64,000 nt of DNA from Burkholderia pyrrocinia (GTDB taxonomy: Bacteria; Pseudomonadota; Gammaproteobacteria; Burkholderiales; Burkholderiaceae). The stretch is from contig NZ_CP094459.1 of the NCBI RefSeq assembly GCF_022809715.1, positions 2,046,001 to 2,110,000 on the forward strand, in the 5' to 3' direction. Position 1 is the stretch's first letter, and every line of letters begins with the position of its first letter. The position numbers and the translations under genes were made by a program. The notes beneath the pieces are model-generated. The model worked only from the letters and a program-made list of their open reading frames with translations, was not told the DNA's origin and ran no database searches. Positions 8,813-17,598 of the stretch are shown piece by piece.

Positions 8813-11134
8813 TCACTTGCCGGCCTTCGCCGCCGCCTTCTGCGCTGCCTTCTCCTTCATCTGCCCGAACAGCTGCGAGCACGGCACGTCCTTGTTGTTG
8901 CTCGGCGCGATCAGCGGAATCAGCGCCGCGAACGGGTTGATCAGGCCGAGCCCGATCATCGCGCCGGCACGCAGCGCGAGCGCACCCGCGTCGACGCCGA
9001 CGTCCGGGTTCTTGAACGTGCCCTTCGCGTACAGCGGCGAGCGCAGCGAGAAGATCCGGAAGCCCTTCGTGTGCGGATGGATCTTCAGGTCGAGCGTTTC
9101 GTCGCGCAGGCTGATCGTGCCGTCGACGTTGATCAGCGCGTCGTCGGTATCGAGCGCGAACACCTTCGGGTCGAGGATCCCGTTGGTCGCGACGAAGTCG
9201 ATCGCCGCGCAATTGATGTTCACGTCGCGATTGCCGAACAGCTTCTCGTAGACGACGTTCGCGACGTTCAGCCCCGCGGCTTCCATCAGCAGGCGGCTGA
9301 TGCGGCCGTCGGTGACGAGCGCCTTCACTTCTCCGGTCGACGTCGCCGCGAGCGCGGCCGGCGAGTTGCCGGTCGCCGACAGCGACGCGTCGCCGTTGAT
9401 CTCGCCGAGCGCCGATTGCATCACCTTCTGCGCCGGGAACAGCTGCTTGAGCTTCAGGTGCCGCGCGGCCACCGTGAAGCGGCCCTTCAGCGGCGCGCCG
9501 CTGCCGTCGAGATGCGCGGTCGTCGCGAGCGTGCCGCCCGCGACGCCGAACTGCAGCGGTTCGAGCGACAGCACGCCGTCCTGCATCACGATGTGCGTGT
9601 ACAGATTGGTGATCGGCAGGTTCGCGCTCTTGATCAGCTTGCGGCCGGTGAACTTCACGTCCGCGTCGAGCGCGCGCCAGCGGTCGGTACGGAACGTCTC
9701 GACCGGCAGCACGCGGCCCGGCGGCTGGCGTGTGGTGTCGCCGCGCTTGGCCTTGCTCGCAGCCGTGTCCGCGCCGATCACCGGCGCGAGATCGGAGAAC
9801 TGCAGCAGGTTCGACACGAGTTCGCCCGACAGCTTCGGCCGCGGCTCGCGCTGCTCGTACACCAGCGTGCCGCCGAGATCGCTGCCGCCGACGCGGCCGT
9901 TGAAGTTCTCGTAGCGGAACGTGCTCGCGCGCCGCTTGAAGTTGCCGATCAGCCGCCCTTCGGTCGCATAAGGCGGCGTGTCGGGCAGCGTGATGCCGGT
10001 GAGCTGGTAGAGGTGCGACATCGACGTGCCCTGCAGCCACAGGCGCAGGTCGAGCGCCGCTAGATTCCGCGGGTCGGTCAGCGTGCCGACGATCGCGAGC
10101 CGCGTGTCGCCGGCCTTCACGTCGGCCTGCAGCGGGAACGGCCGCGACGTGTCCTCGACCGCGAGCACGCCGCCGAGCTTGCCGGTGCCGCTGATCGGCA
10201 CGTTCTTGTAGCGGCCGTCGACCTTCAGCCCGAACGCATAGGTCGGGCCGGACGGCTTCGCGGGTGCCGCGGTGCCGCTTGCACCGGATGCGGCGGACGC
10301 ACCCGACGCGCTGGATGCACCTGATGCGGCCGCCGACGCCGACGACGACGACGCAGGCGCCGGCGCCGGCGCAACCGCAGACGCTGCCGCAACCGCCATG
10401 GACGACGACGATGCCCCCGCAGCCTGCGCCGCCGATGCACTCGACGCAGCTTCCGCATTCGCCTTCGCGCTCAGTTGCGCGGCGCCGTGCTTGCCGACAC
10501 GCTGCGCGGACGCCGCACGCGACGTCTGCTCCTGCTCCTTCAGCACGTCGCCGAGCGGAATCGGCTGCCCGAGCGTATCGATCGCGACGGTCAGGTCGGC
10601 CTTCGTGATCGCGTCGCGATACGTGACGGTGCCCTTCGCGAAGCCGAAGCTGTCGAGCCGCACCTTCCACGGCGACGGCTGCGACGATTGCTTGAACTGA
10701 AAGGTCCACGTGTTGCGGCCGTCGGCGAGTCGCTCGAGGTCGACGGCGGGATTCACGACGTCGATCGACGGAATGACGATTTCATGCGCGAGCAACGGCA
10801 GGATCGCGAGATCGAAGTGCGCGGCATCGAGCGTGACGAACTTGGGCGCCTTCGCCCAGTCGGGGTTGCCGATCTCGAGCTGCGTGGCCGAAAAGCTCGG
10901 CCAGGGCACCCAGGCGCGCCAGCCGGTCTCGCCGTCGGGGCGACGCCAGCCGACCTTCAGGTCGCCGTTGATCGCGAACGGGCGGCCGAGCGCGGCACTC
11001 ACCTGTTCGTTGACCCACGGCTTCGCGCGGTTCCAGTCGAATGTGAAGAGAAAGACGCCGGCCGCCGCGATGAGCACCGCGACGATACCGACGATCCATG
11101 CAGCCGATTTGCCGATGGCTCGGGTTAGCGTCAT
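8813..11134 (-). CDS. AsmA family protein
   Basis: A 773-residue inner-membrane-anchored protein of the AsmA family, whose large members bridge the periplasm and are implicated in lipid transport to the outer membrane. One N-terminal membrane segment spans about residues 11-30 and is followed by the family's FDWNRAKPWVNEQVSAALGR segment. AsmA-like repeats fill about 35-200 and 298-740. They are interrupted by an Ala/Ser/Pro-only linker at about 217-297, unusually long for the family. The ATG at 11134 is chosen because the membrane segment follows directly; the frame is open further up but has no signal sequence there. It is divergent from fetA with a 153-bp gap. Confidence 0.88.
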   Translation of the reverse strand: MTLTRAIGKSAAWIVGIVAVLIAAAGVFLFTFDWNRAKPWVNEQVSAALGRPFAINGDLKVGWRRPDGETGWRAWVPWPSFSATQLEIGNPDWAKAPKFVTLDAAHFDLAILPLLAHEIVIPSIDVVNPAVDLERLADGRNTWTFQFKQSSQPSPWKVRLDSFGFAKGTVTYRDAITKADLTVAIDTLGQPIPLGDVLKEQEQTSRAASAQRVGKHGAAQLSAKANAEAASSASAAQAAGASSSSMAVAAASAVAPAPAPASSSSASAAASGASSASGASAASGASGTAAPAKPSGPTYAFGLKVDGRYKNVPISGTGKLGGVLAVEDTSRPFPLQADVKAGDTRLAIVGTLTDPRNLAALDLRLWLQGTSMSHLYQLTGITLPDTPPYATEGRLIGNFKRRASTFRYENFNGRVGGSDLGGTLVYEQREPRPKLSGELVSNLLQFSDLAPVIGADTAASKAKRGDTTRQPPGRVLPVETFRTDRWRALDADVKFTGRKLIKSANLPITNLYTHIVMQDGVLSLEPLQFGVAGGTLATTAHLDGSGAPLKGRFTVAARHLKLKQLFPAQKVMQSALGEINGDASLSATGNSPAALAATSTGEVKALVTDGRISRLLMEAAGLNVANVVYEKLFGNRDVNINCAAIDFVATNGILDPKVFALDTDDALINVDGTISLRDETLDLKIHPHTKGFRIFSLRSPLYAKGTFKNPDVGVDAGALALRAGAMIGLGLINPFAALIPLIAPSNNKDVPCSQLFGQMKEKAAQKAAAKAGK

Positions 11135-11287
11135 GGCGGTTCCGTTGTTGTTCTGAAATGTTGCCGCACCATGCCGGGCCGCTTGCGTGGACGAACGGCG
11201 CACGACACCCGCGGCTTTTCAAATCGGTATTATGACGCACGGCATGGCGACCTTTCGGCGCCATTAACGCTTTTTTTCATTTGTGAC

Positions 11288-11989
11288 ATGACAGCCCCCA
11301 CCGGCCTCATCGACGCGCAGCGCATCACGCGACGCGACGCCAGCAGCGGCAAGACGCTGCTCGCCCCGACCGATTTCAGTCTCGCCGCGGGATCGCGCAT
11401 TGCTATCACGGGACCGTCCGGGTCGGGCAAGAGCGTGCTGCTGCGCGCGCTCGCGCTGCTCGATCCGCTCGACGGCGGCCACATCCTGTGGCGCGGCCGC
11501 CGGATCCGGCGCAGCGCGATCCCGCGCTACCGGCGCAGCGTCGCGTACGTGCGCCAGCGTCCCGCGCAGATGGACGGCACCGTCGAATCGCAACTGCGCT
11601 ATCCGTATTCGCTCGCAATCTATCGCGACGTCGCGTTCGATCGCGCGCGCGCCGAAGCGCTCGCCGCACGTGCCGGCCGCGGCCCCGACTTTCTCGACAA
11701 GCGCGCGAGCGAACTGTCGGGCGGCGAAGCGCAGATCGCCGCGCTGCTGCGTGTGCTGCAGCTCGACCCCGACGTGCTGCTGCTCGACGAGCCGACCTCC
11801 GCGCTCGATCCCGAATCGGCGCGCGCGATCGAAGCGCTCGTCGGTGCGTGGTTCGACGCGGCGCCCGACGCTCGCGCGTACATGTGGATCTCGCACGATC
11901 CGGCCCAGGCCGCGCGGATCGGCACGACGCGACTCGTGATGCAGGCCGGCGTGCTGCACGCTGCAAACCAGATGGAGGCTGCGCGATGA
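11288..11989 (+). CDS. fetA: iron export ABC transporter ATP-binding protein FetA
   Basis: A 233-residue ABC ATPase. Walker A is GPSGSGKS near 41-48, the signature is LSGGEAQ, Walker B is LLLDEPTSALD, and the switch His lies in WISHDP. Together with the adjacent FetB permease it matches E. coli FetAB (YbbLM), an exporter linked to iron homeostasis and oxidative-stress resistance. The ATG at 11288 gives the normal length; an upstream extension to 11171 lacks family similarity. Its stop overlaps the fetB start as ATGA, so the two are coupled. Confidence 0.9.
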   Translation: MTAPTGLIDAQRITRRDASSGKTLLAPTDFSLAAGSRIAITGPSGSGKSVLLRALALLDPLDGGHILWRGRRIRRSAIPRYRRSVAYVRQRPAQMDGTVESQLRYPYSLAIYRDVAFDRARAEALAARAGRGPDFLDKRASELSGGEAQIAALLRVLQLDPDVLLLDEPTSALDPESARAIEALVGAWFDAAPDARAYMWISHDPAQAARIGTTRLVMQAGVLHAANQMEAAR

Positions 11990-12789
11990 GCCCGGCACTG
12001 CAGGACCTGAGCCTCGTCGACGTCGGCATCGCCGCCGCGCTCGTCGCAATCAACGGCGCGATCTCGGCGGCGCTGTCGCTAGGCCTCGGCCGCAAGCTCG
12101 CGCTCGCGGCCGTGCGCACCGTCGTGCAGTTGCTCGCGATCGGCTATGTGCTCGGCTGGGTGTTCGGCCATCCGCACTGGTATGTCGTGCTGCCGCTCAC
12201 CGCGCTGATGACGTTGATCGCCGGGTTCGCCGGCGCGGGACGCGGCAAGCGCACGTACCGCGGCCAGCGCATCGACAGCATCGCGTCGATCTGGTTCAGC
12301 AGCTGGTTCGTCGCGGCGGTCGGCCTGTTCGTCGTGATCCGCATCCATCCGTGGTACGCGCCGCAATACGCGATTCCGATCCTCGGGATGATTCTCGGCA
12401 ATACGCTGACGGGCGTGTCGCTCGGCGTCGAGCGGATGATGGAAGAGCTCACCGCACGCCGCGACCGCGTCGAGACCGCGCTCGCGCTCGGCGCGACGCG
12501 CTGGGAAGCCGCGCAGGACGCCGCGCGCCAGGCCGTGCGCGCGGGCATGCTGCCGACGCTGAACCAGATGGCCGTCGTCGGCGTCGTGAGCCTGCCGGGG
12601 ATGATGACGGGCCAGGTGCTGGCCGGCCAGTCGCCGCTGCAGGCCGTGCGCTACCAGATCGTGATCATGTTCCTGATCGCCGCGGCGTCCGCGCTCGGCA
12701 CCGTCGGCGCGGTGCTGATGACCTACCGCCGGCTGTTCTCGGCCGATCACCGCTTTCTCGCAGCGCGGCTCGAGGAGCGCGCGCACTGA
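11986..12789 (+). CDS. fetB: iron export ABC transporter permease FetB
   Basis: A 267-residue polytopic membrane protein with about seven hydrophobic segments. It carries the family's conserved cytoplasmic stretch GMILGNTLTGVSLG followed by a long amphipathic region (RRDRVETALALGATRWEA) and the GMMTGQVLAG motif. These define the UPF0014/FetB permease family. It partners FetA at the inner membrane. The start ATG at 11986 overlaps the fetA stop by 4 bases. It ends 48 bp before the convergent PliI-like gene, with no strong terminator between. Confidence 0.92.
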   Translation: MSPALQDLSLVDVGIAAALVAINGAISAALSLGLGRKLALAAVRTVVQLLAIGYVLGWVFGHPHWYVVLPLTALMTLIAGFAGAGRGKRTYRGQRIDSIASIWFSSWFVAAVGLFVVIRIHPWYAPQYAIPILGMILGNTLTGVSLGVERMMEELTARRDRVETALALGATRWEAAQDAARQAVRAGMLPTLNQMAVVGVVSLPGMMTGQVLAGQSPLQAVRYQIVIMFLIAAASALGTVGAVLMTYRRLFSADHRFLAARLEERAH

Positions 12790-12837
12790 CACGCGGTGGC
12801 GCCGCGCAATGCGTTCGCGCGGTGCGCGATCAGCGCG

Positions 12838-13311
12838 TCAGCGCGCGACGCGGCGCTTGCCGATCGCCTGCCGCAACGCGGCCGCGATGTCCGCGTCGGG
12901 CGCGAGCCCGTCGACCGACGCGACGAGCCGAACCGCACGCGGTGTCGTCACATAGGCCTGCGCACCGACATAACCGCCGCTGCCGGCCGAGCGCGTCGTC
13001 ACGACGAGCGCCTGCGGCGCGCGTGCGCCGAGGTCGGCAGTGAACGCGTCGGTGACCGTGCCATCGCGCGCATGCAGCGCACCCGTCACGTAGTCGTCCG
13101 TATCGAAGCCGGGTGCGGCATGCGCGGTCGAATACACGCGCACCGCGTAGCTGCCGGTCGAGCACGGTTCGAGTGCGCCGCTCGACACGACCGCCACCTG
13201 CTGCCGCGACGGCAGCTCGATCTTCTTCACGAAACTGCAATCGTCGGCCGCCTGCGCGTGCGCGGAGACGAACGCTGCGGCCGACAGCAGCATGCACATT
13301 CGGAATTTCAT
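12838..13311 (-). CDS. secreted PliI-like lysozyme-inhibitor-domain protein
   Basis: A 157-residue exported protein. The first 21 or so residues (MKFRMCMLLSAAAFVSAHAQA) are a signal peptide with an AQA cleavage site. The mature part contains DDYVTGAL and TTRSAGSGGYVGAQAYV. The RSAGSGGY loop resembles the inhibitory loop of PliI-type periplasmic lysozyme inhibitors, and a Cys pair could form a disulfide. The assignment rests on this motif and on size, so it is tentative. A periplasmic role protecting peptidoglycan from host or competitor lysozyme is the family inference. It is a single gene convergent with fetB. Confidence 0.6.
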   Translation of the reverse strand: MKFRMCMLLSAAAFVSAHAQAADDCSFVKKIELPSRQQVAVVSSGALEPCSTGSYAVRVYSTAHAAPGFDTDDYVTGALHARDGTVTDAFTADLGARAPQALVVTTRSAGSGGYVGAQAYVTTPRAVRLVASVDGLAPDADIAAALRQAIGKRRVAR

Positions 13312-13561
13312 CGGGATATCGTTACAGGAAGGTGATGACATGGCGGAGCATAACGTGACATCCGCATGACGTCACGCAGGTTGGCACGTTGCGCCGACGC
13401 GCGGCGAACGGTTGCCATGCCGTCGCCGCGGCAACATAGCGCGAAGCAGGTCGCGGGAAAGCATCGTGACGGCGACACGAAACGCTCACGTGCCGCCCTG
13501 CTCGTCCCGCCAGTCGAATCCGTTGCGCGCGCACCGGACGAAACGCCGGCCCGCGCGCTGC

Positions 13562-14113
13562 TCACCGCTTGATCGACACCGTCACCTTCGTGCCGTCGCT
13601 CATCGTCACGGACTTCGAACCGCCGTTGGTCGGAATCGACACCCACTTCACCTGGCTCACCGACACGACGTCCGGGCACTGCAGCGACTTGCCGCCGGCC
13701 GTCACGGTGCGCATGCCCTTCGGCGCGGACGCCTGGAAGCTCATCTGCACGTTCGCGATCCCCTTTGCGTCGATCGACGGCGCGAGCCGCACCTGGGTCT
13801 GGCGCACCATCGCGCCGTTCGCGTCGCGCGGCAGGTTGTCCGCGTTCGGGCAGCCGTCCGGCAACGCGACCGCGCCGCTCGGCGGCACCGACTTCCAGTT
13901 GAAGTCGTCCGTCTCGCCCGAGCGGATCTTGCGGGTCTCCTGCATATTGCCGAAGGTCTTCGAGTCGACCTTGACGGTGTATTCGAGCTGTCCCGTACCG
14001 CCGCCCTTCAGGCTGCCCTTGACCGGCGGCGCCGCGAATACGCTCGCGCTGACGCACGCTGCCGCGAACACGGCCGACCACGATGCGGCGACTGACAAGC
14101 TGCGTTGGCTCAT
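13562..14113 (-). CDS. secreted protein of unknown function
   Basis: A 183-residue exported protein with a signal peptide ending near AA-PP at about residue 28. The start at 14113 has a strong ribosome site (GGAGGTCAGC before ATG). The mature protein is rich in Gly, Ser, Thr and Val, with two Cys in GCPNADN and LQCPDVV, suggesting a small disulfide-bonded beta-rich fold. I do not recognise a characterised family. It is preceded by another secreted-protein gene on the same strand 250 bp downstream, but the gap argues against one operon. Confidence 0.8.
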   Translation of the reverse strand: MSQRSLSVAASWSAVFAAACVSASVFAAPPVKGSLKGGGTGQLEYTVKVDSKTFGNMQETRKIRSGETDDFNWKSVPPSGAVALPDGCPNADNLPRDANGAMVRQTQVRLAPSIDAKGIANVQMSFQASAPKGMRTVTAGGKSLQCPDVVSVSQVKWVSIPTNGGSKSVTMSDGTKVTVSIKR

Positions 14114-14377
14114 GCTGACCTCCTTGTAATGCGGCGGCACGCGCGTGCCGCGCGGTTTTCGATGCATGATGCGTTGCCAGTCTACCGCCAAGCGGCATGC
14201 AATGCGCCGCAAACGCATCGGGTGTTACCCCGCTTGCGTTCACGGCGTTGCAACCTTACGCGCGATGCCGGCTCTCGAGAAAACGCCGGGCCACCGCAGG
14301 TTTTCAGCCTCGCAGAACGCCTCGTTGGGGGATGCCTCGTCGAAGAGCCTGGCACGAAGCGACGAGTTCGAGCGCGC
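14114..14377. other. intergenic region without a recognised gene
   Basis: These 264 bp separate the secreted-protein gene from the oxidoreductase gene. Small frames are present in both directions but lack ribosome sites and family similarity. I see no terminator-grade hairpin with a T-run, and no repeat. Confidence 0.6.
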
Positions 14378-15394
14378 TCAGAAACCGCTCAGCACGAGCT
14401 TGCCGATCGTGCGCCCGGCTTCGAGCAACTGGTGCGCGCGCCGCACGTTCGCGGCATTGATCGCGCCGAGCTGTTCACCGAGCGTCGTGCGCAGCGTGCC
14501 GCCGTCGACGAGCCGCGCGACTTCGCCGAGGATCCGGTGCTGCTCGATCATGTCCGGCGTCTCGAACATCGCCCGCGTGAACATGAACTCCCAGTGAAAC
14601 GCGGCGCTCTTCGCCTTCAGCAGTTCGACCGGCACCGGCTTCCCGTTCTCGACGATCGTGCAAATGCCGCCCTGCGGCCGGATTACTTCCGCCGCGGCGG
14701 GGAAATGGCGGTCCGTGTCGTTGAAGATCAGCACGTAGTCGACGTTCGGATGCCCTGCTTCGCGCAGCTGCGCAGGCAGGTCGCCGAAATGGTCGACCAC
14801 CGCGTCCGCACCGAGCGAGCGCACCCATTCGGCCGACGCCGGCCGCGACGCGGTCGCGATCACGTGCAGCTTGCCGAGTGCCTTCGCAAGCTGGATCGCG
14901 ATCGAGCCCACGCCGCCCGCGCCGCCGATGATCAGCACCGACTTGCCGGCGTCCGCGCCCTGCGGCGACACGCGCAGCCGGTCGAACAGCGCTTCCCACG
15001 CGGTCAGCGCGGTGAGCGGCAACGCGGCCGCGGCGGCAAAGTCGAGCGTGCGAGGCTTCAGCGCGGCGATCCGTTCGTCGACCGCATGGAATTCGCTGTT
15101 CGCGCCGGGCCGCGTGATGCTGCCCGCGTAAAACACTTCGTCGCCGGGCCGGAACAGCGTGACGTCCGCGCCGACCGCGACGACCGTGCCTGCGGCATCC
15201 CAGCCGAGCACGCGCGGCGTGTCCTCGACCTGCGGCTTCGGCGCACGCACCTTGGTGTCCACCGGGTTCACGGAAATCGACTCGACCTTCACGAGCAGGT
15301 CGCGCGGGCCCGGCACGGGCTGCGGCAGCTCCACGTCGAGCAAGGCCTGCGGGTCGTCGATCGGCAGATAGCGGGTCAGTCCAACGGCTTTCAT
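14378..15394 (-). CDS. MDR-family zinc-type alcohol dehydrogenase-like / quinone oxidoreductase
   Basis: A 338-residue medium-chain dehydrogenase/reductase. The N-terminal half has the GroES-like fold (SVNPVDTKVRAPKP, GWDAAGTVVAVG). The NADP-binding motif GGAGGVGSIAIQLAKAL lies near 155-171. The catalytic zinc Cys/His set of true alcohol dehydrogenases is not evident, so it fits the quinone-reductase-like subgroup often annotated zinc-type alcohol dehydrogenase-like. The start at 15394 follows AAAGGAG. It is divergent from a LysR regulator across 123 bp that holds a strong inverted repeat, so LysR control is likely. Its substrate is probably an electrophilic quinone or enone, by inference. 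Confidence 0.87.
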   Translation of the reverse strand: MKAVGLTRYLPIDDPQALLDVELPQPVPGPRDLLVKVESISVNPVDTKVRAPKPQVEDTPRVLGWDAAGTVVAVGADVTLFRPGDEVFYAGSITRPGANSEFHAVDERIAALKPRTLDFAAAAALPLTALTAWEALFDRLRVSPQGADAGKSVLIIGGAGGVGSIAIQLAKALGKLHVIATASRPASAEWVRSLGADAVVDHFGDLPAQLREAGHPNVDYVLIFNDTDRHFPAAAEVIRPQGGICTIVENGKPVPVELLKAKSAAFHWEFMFTRAMFETPDMIEQHRILGEVARLVDGGTLRTTLGEQLGAINAANVRRAHQLLEAGRTIGKLVLSGF

Positions 15395-15486
15395 CACGAA
15401 ACTCCTTTCAGGGAAACGGGCGGGCCGCGGCGCAGCCCGATGAACATCATCGTAGGCAACCCGATCCTTCGAGAAAACCGCTATAT

Positions 15487-15507
15487 TTCCTGAAACATTT
15501 TCAGGAA
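15487..15507. promoter_or_regulatory. LysR-type operator between the oxidoreductase and its regulator
   Basis: Nine-base perfect arms TTCCTGAAA and TTTCAGGAA are separated by CAT. Inside is TGAAACATTTTCA (15491-15503), which fits the T-N11-A LysR box. It ends 10 bp before the LysR ATG, and a TATATT (15482-15487) overlaps its left edge, so bound protein would repress its own gene while facing the divergent oxidoreductase promoter. Confidence 0.65.
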
Positions 15508-15517
15508 TTTCAGAATA

Positions 15518-16456
15518 ATGGCGTCCGATCCGATTCCGGCACCCGACAAGCCGCTCGACCTGCTCGACGTCGCGCTGTTCGTGCGCGCGGCGCTGCTCGC
15601 GAACGTCACCGCGGCCGGGCGCGAATTCGGCGTGTCGGCCGCGGTCGCGAGCGCGCGCATCGCGCAGCTCGAGCGCCAGCTCGGCGCGCGGCTGCTGCAC
15701 CGCACCACGCGCCGCATCAGCCTCACGCAGGACGGCGAGGTCTTCATGGCGCGCGCCGACGCGCTGCTGTCGGCCGCCGACGCCGCGCGCGCGTCGGTCG
15801 GCCGCGGCCGCAGCGAGCCGTACGGGCGGCTGAAGGTGTCGATGTCGTCGTCGTTCGGCCGCCAGCATGTCGCGCCGGTGATTCCCGCGTTCCTGCGCCG
15901 CTATCCGTCGGTATCGCTCGACCTGCGGCTGTCCGACGAGATCGTCGATCTCGTCGACGACGGCTACGACGTCGCGATCCGCCTCGGCGCGCTGAAGGAT
16001 TCGACGCTCGTCGCGCGCAAGCTCGCGGTGAACCGCCGCGTGCTGTGCTGCTCGCCCGCGTATCTCGCCGAACGCGGCACGCCGCGCCATCCGGCCGACC
16101 TCGCGCAGCACGAGTGCGTGATCCTCGGCGACCAGCGCGACTGGTCGTTCGCGACGCCGCAAGGCCCGCTGACCGTGCGGGTCGGCGGCCGGCTCGTCGC
16201 GAGCAACGGCGAGGCGATCCGCGAAGCGCTGGTCGACGGCTTCGGGATCGCGATCAAGTCGACCTGGGACGTCGGCCCGCTGCTCGCGAGCGGCGCGCTC
16301 GTCACGGTCCTCGACGACTATCCGTTCGCGGACGACGTCGCGATCTGGGCCGTCTATCCGAGCCGCGCACACGTGCCGCTGAAGACGCTCGCGTTCATCT
16401 CCTTTCTGGCCGAACATTTCGGCGATCCGCCGTACTGGGATCGCGTGGACAGTTGA
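15518..16456 (+). CDS. LysR family transcriptional regulator
   Basis: A 312-residue LysR-type regulator. A winged helix-turn-helix occupies about residues 15-75 (VTAAGREFGVSAAVASARIAQLERQLGARLLHRTTRR), followed by a linker helix and a two-lobe effector-binding domain from about 105. The DNA-recognition helix is AVASARIAQLE where most LysR proteins have S-x-x-S-x-x-I-x-x-LE. It is transcribed away from the oxidoreductase gene at 14378-15394, and the operator at 15487-15507 lies just before its start, a classical autoregulated divergent pair. The effector is unknown; an electrophile or quinone would fit the target gene. Confidence 0.92.
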   Translation: MASDPIPAPDKPLDLLDVALFVRAALLANVTAAGREFGVSAAVASARIAQLERQLGARLLHRTTRRISLTQDGEVFMARADALLSAADAARASVGRGRSEPYGRLKVSMSSSFGRQHVAPVIPAFLRRYPSVSLDLRLSDEIVDLVDDGYDVAIRLGALKDSTLVARKLAVNRRVLCCSPAYLAERGTPRHPADLAQHECVILGDQRDWSFATPQGPLTVRVGGRLVASNGEAIREALVDGFGIAIKSTWDVGPLLASGALVTVLDDYPFADDVAIWAVYPSRAHVPLKTLAFISFLAEHFGDPPYWDRVDS

Positions 16457-16525
16457 TCACCGGCATCGGCCGAAGAATCGCTGTCCGCGTCTATCCCGAC
16501 GGCTTCCGGTTCGGTATCTGGCAGC

Positions 16526-16545
16526 TATCCGATAGCTATCGGATA
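16526..16545. promoter_or_regulatory. 20-bp perfect palindrome upstream of serB
   Basis: TATCCGATAG is followed directly by its reverse complement CTATCGGATA, and flanking bases repeat GGTATC at 16513 and GGATACC at 16541. It lies 120 bp upstream of serB and just before a TACAAT hexamer (16555-16560), the position expected for an operator over a promoter. No regulator is assigned; the upstream LysR protein is one candidate. Confidence 0.5.
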
Positions 16546-16664
16546 CCAACCGGCTACAATGGCGCGTTCGCGACGCCATGGCCCGCAGCCGAACGGGGCC
16601 CGCGTCCGCAGGCGGCCGTCCGTTGGCCGCGCATGCATTTCATTCGCCTCGCAACCATCCCGCC

Positions 16665-17510
16665 ATGACCCACAACCTCGTCATCCAGAGTCTTGCGCCG
16701 CTGTCGGACGCCCATCACAAACCGCTGCTCGCGCTGTCGCGCGGCACCCGCATCGTGCAGACCGACGATCACGCGCTGCGCATCGAAAACGCGAACCCGG
16801 CGCAGCGTCTCGACATCGACGCGTACTGCGGCACGCACGCGCTCGACTTCGCATTCGTCGAGGCCGGCCGCACGCTCGGCGATTTCGGGCTCGTCGTGAT
16901 GGACATGGATTCGACGCTGATCACGATCGAGTGCATCGACGAGATCGCCGATTTCTGCGGGCTCAAGACGCAGGTCGCCGAGATCACCGAAGCGTCGATG
17001 CGCGGCGAGATCCGCGACTTCAACGAAAGCCTCACGCGCCGCGTCGCACTGCTGGCCGGGCTCGACGCGCAGGCGCTCGAGCGCGTGTACGAGGAACGGC
17101 TGCAACTGTCGCCGGGCGCCGAGACGATGCTTGCCGGCGTGAAGGCCGCAGGCATGAAAACGCTGCTCGTGTCGGGCGGCTTCACGTTCTTCACCGAGCG
17201 GCTGAAGGCACGCCTCGGCCTCGACTACGCGCATGCGAACACGCTCGAGATCGTCGACGGCAAGCTGACCGGCAAGGTGCTCGGCGAGATCGTCAACGCC
17301 GACGTGAAGGCGCGCCTGCTGCGCGACACGTGCGCATCGCTCGGTCTCGAGCCGAACCGCGCGATCGCGATGGGCGACGGGTCGAACGACCTGAAGATGA
17401 TGGCCGAAGCCGGGCTGTCGGTCGCGTTTCACGCGAAGCCCGTCGTGCGCGACGCGGCGACGGTCGCGTTCGATCACGTCGGCCTCGACGGGCTGCTGCG
17501 GCTGTTCTGA
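16665..17510 (+). CDS. serB: phosphoserine phosphatase SerB
   Basis: A 281-residue HAD-family phosphatase catalysing phosphoserine to serine, the last step of serine biosynthesis. The nucleophile motif DMDST has Asp80 and Asp82. The SGGFTFF segment supplies the motif II Ser, and GDGSNDLKMM holds the motif III/IV acids. The N-terminal 70 or so residues are the ACT-like extension usual for beta-proteobacterial SerB. The ATG at 16665 gives the standard length; the frame extends upstream to 16578 without family similarity. A 20-bp palindrome and a TACAAT box lie upstream. A bidirectional terminator follows at 17531. Confidence 0.95.
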   Translation: MTHNLVIQSLAPLSDAHHKPLLALSRGTRIVQTDDHALRIENANPAQRLDIDAYCGTHALDFAFVEAGRTLGDFGLVVMDMDSTLITIECIDEIADFCGLKTQVAEITEASMRGEIRDFNESLTRRVALLAGLDAQALERVYEERLQLSPGAETMLAGVKAAGMKTLLVSGGFTFFTERLKARLGLDYAHANTLEIVDGKLTGKVLGEIVNADVKARLLRDTCASLGLEPNRAIAMGDGSNDLKMMAEAGLSVAFHAKPVVRDAATVAFDHVGLDGLLRLF

Positions 17511-17530
17511 TCCCGCACGACCTCGAACGA

Positions 17531-17572
17531 AAAACGCCGGCGCGATGTTGCATCGCGCCGGCGTTTCGTTTT
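17531..17572. terminator. bidirectional terminator between serB and the PLP enzyme gene
   Basis: A 14-bp perfect stem (ACGCCGGCGCGATG with CATCGCGCCGGCGT) and TTG loop is flanked by an A-run on the left and TTTCGTTTTT on the right. It can stop transcription from both converging genes. Confidence 0.9.
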
Positions 17573-17598
17573 TCCCGCGGGACGTTTTCGGCCTGCGA

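Noticed and set aside
10240..10490. Tandem DNA repeat
   Set aside because: The pattern comes from Ala/Ser/Pro codons in an AsmA linker; there is no fixed unit length.
15421..15480. Full sigma-70 promoter for the LysR gene
   Set aside because: A TATATT is present at 15482, but no acceptable -35 hexamer was found at 16-18 bp.
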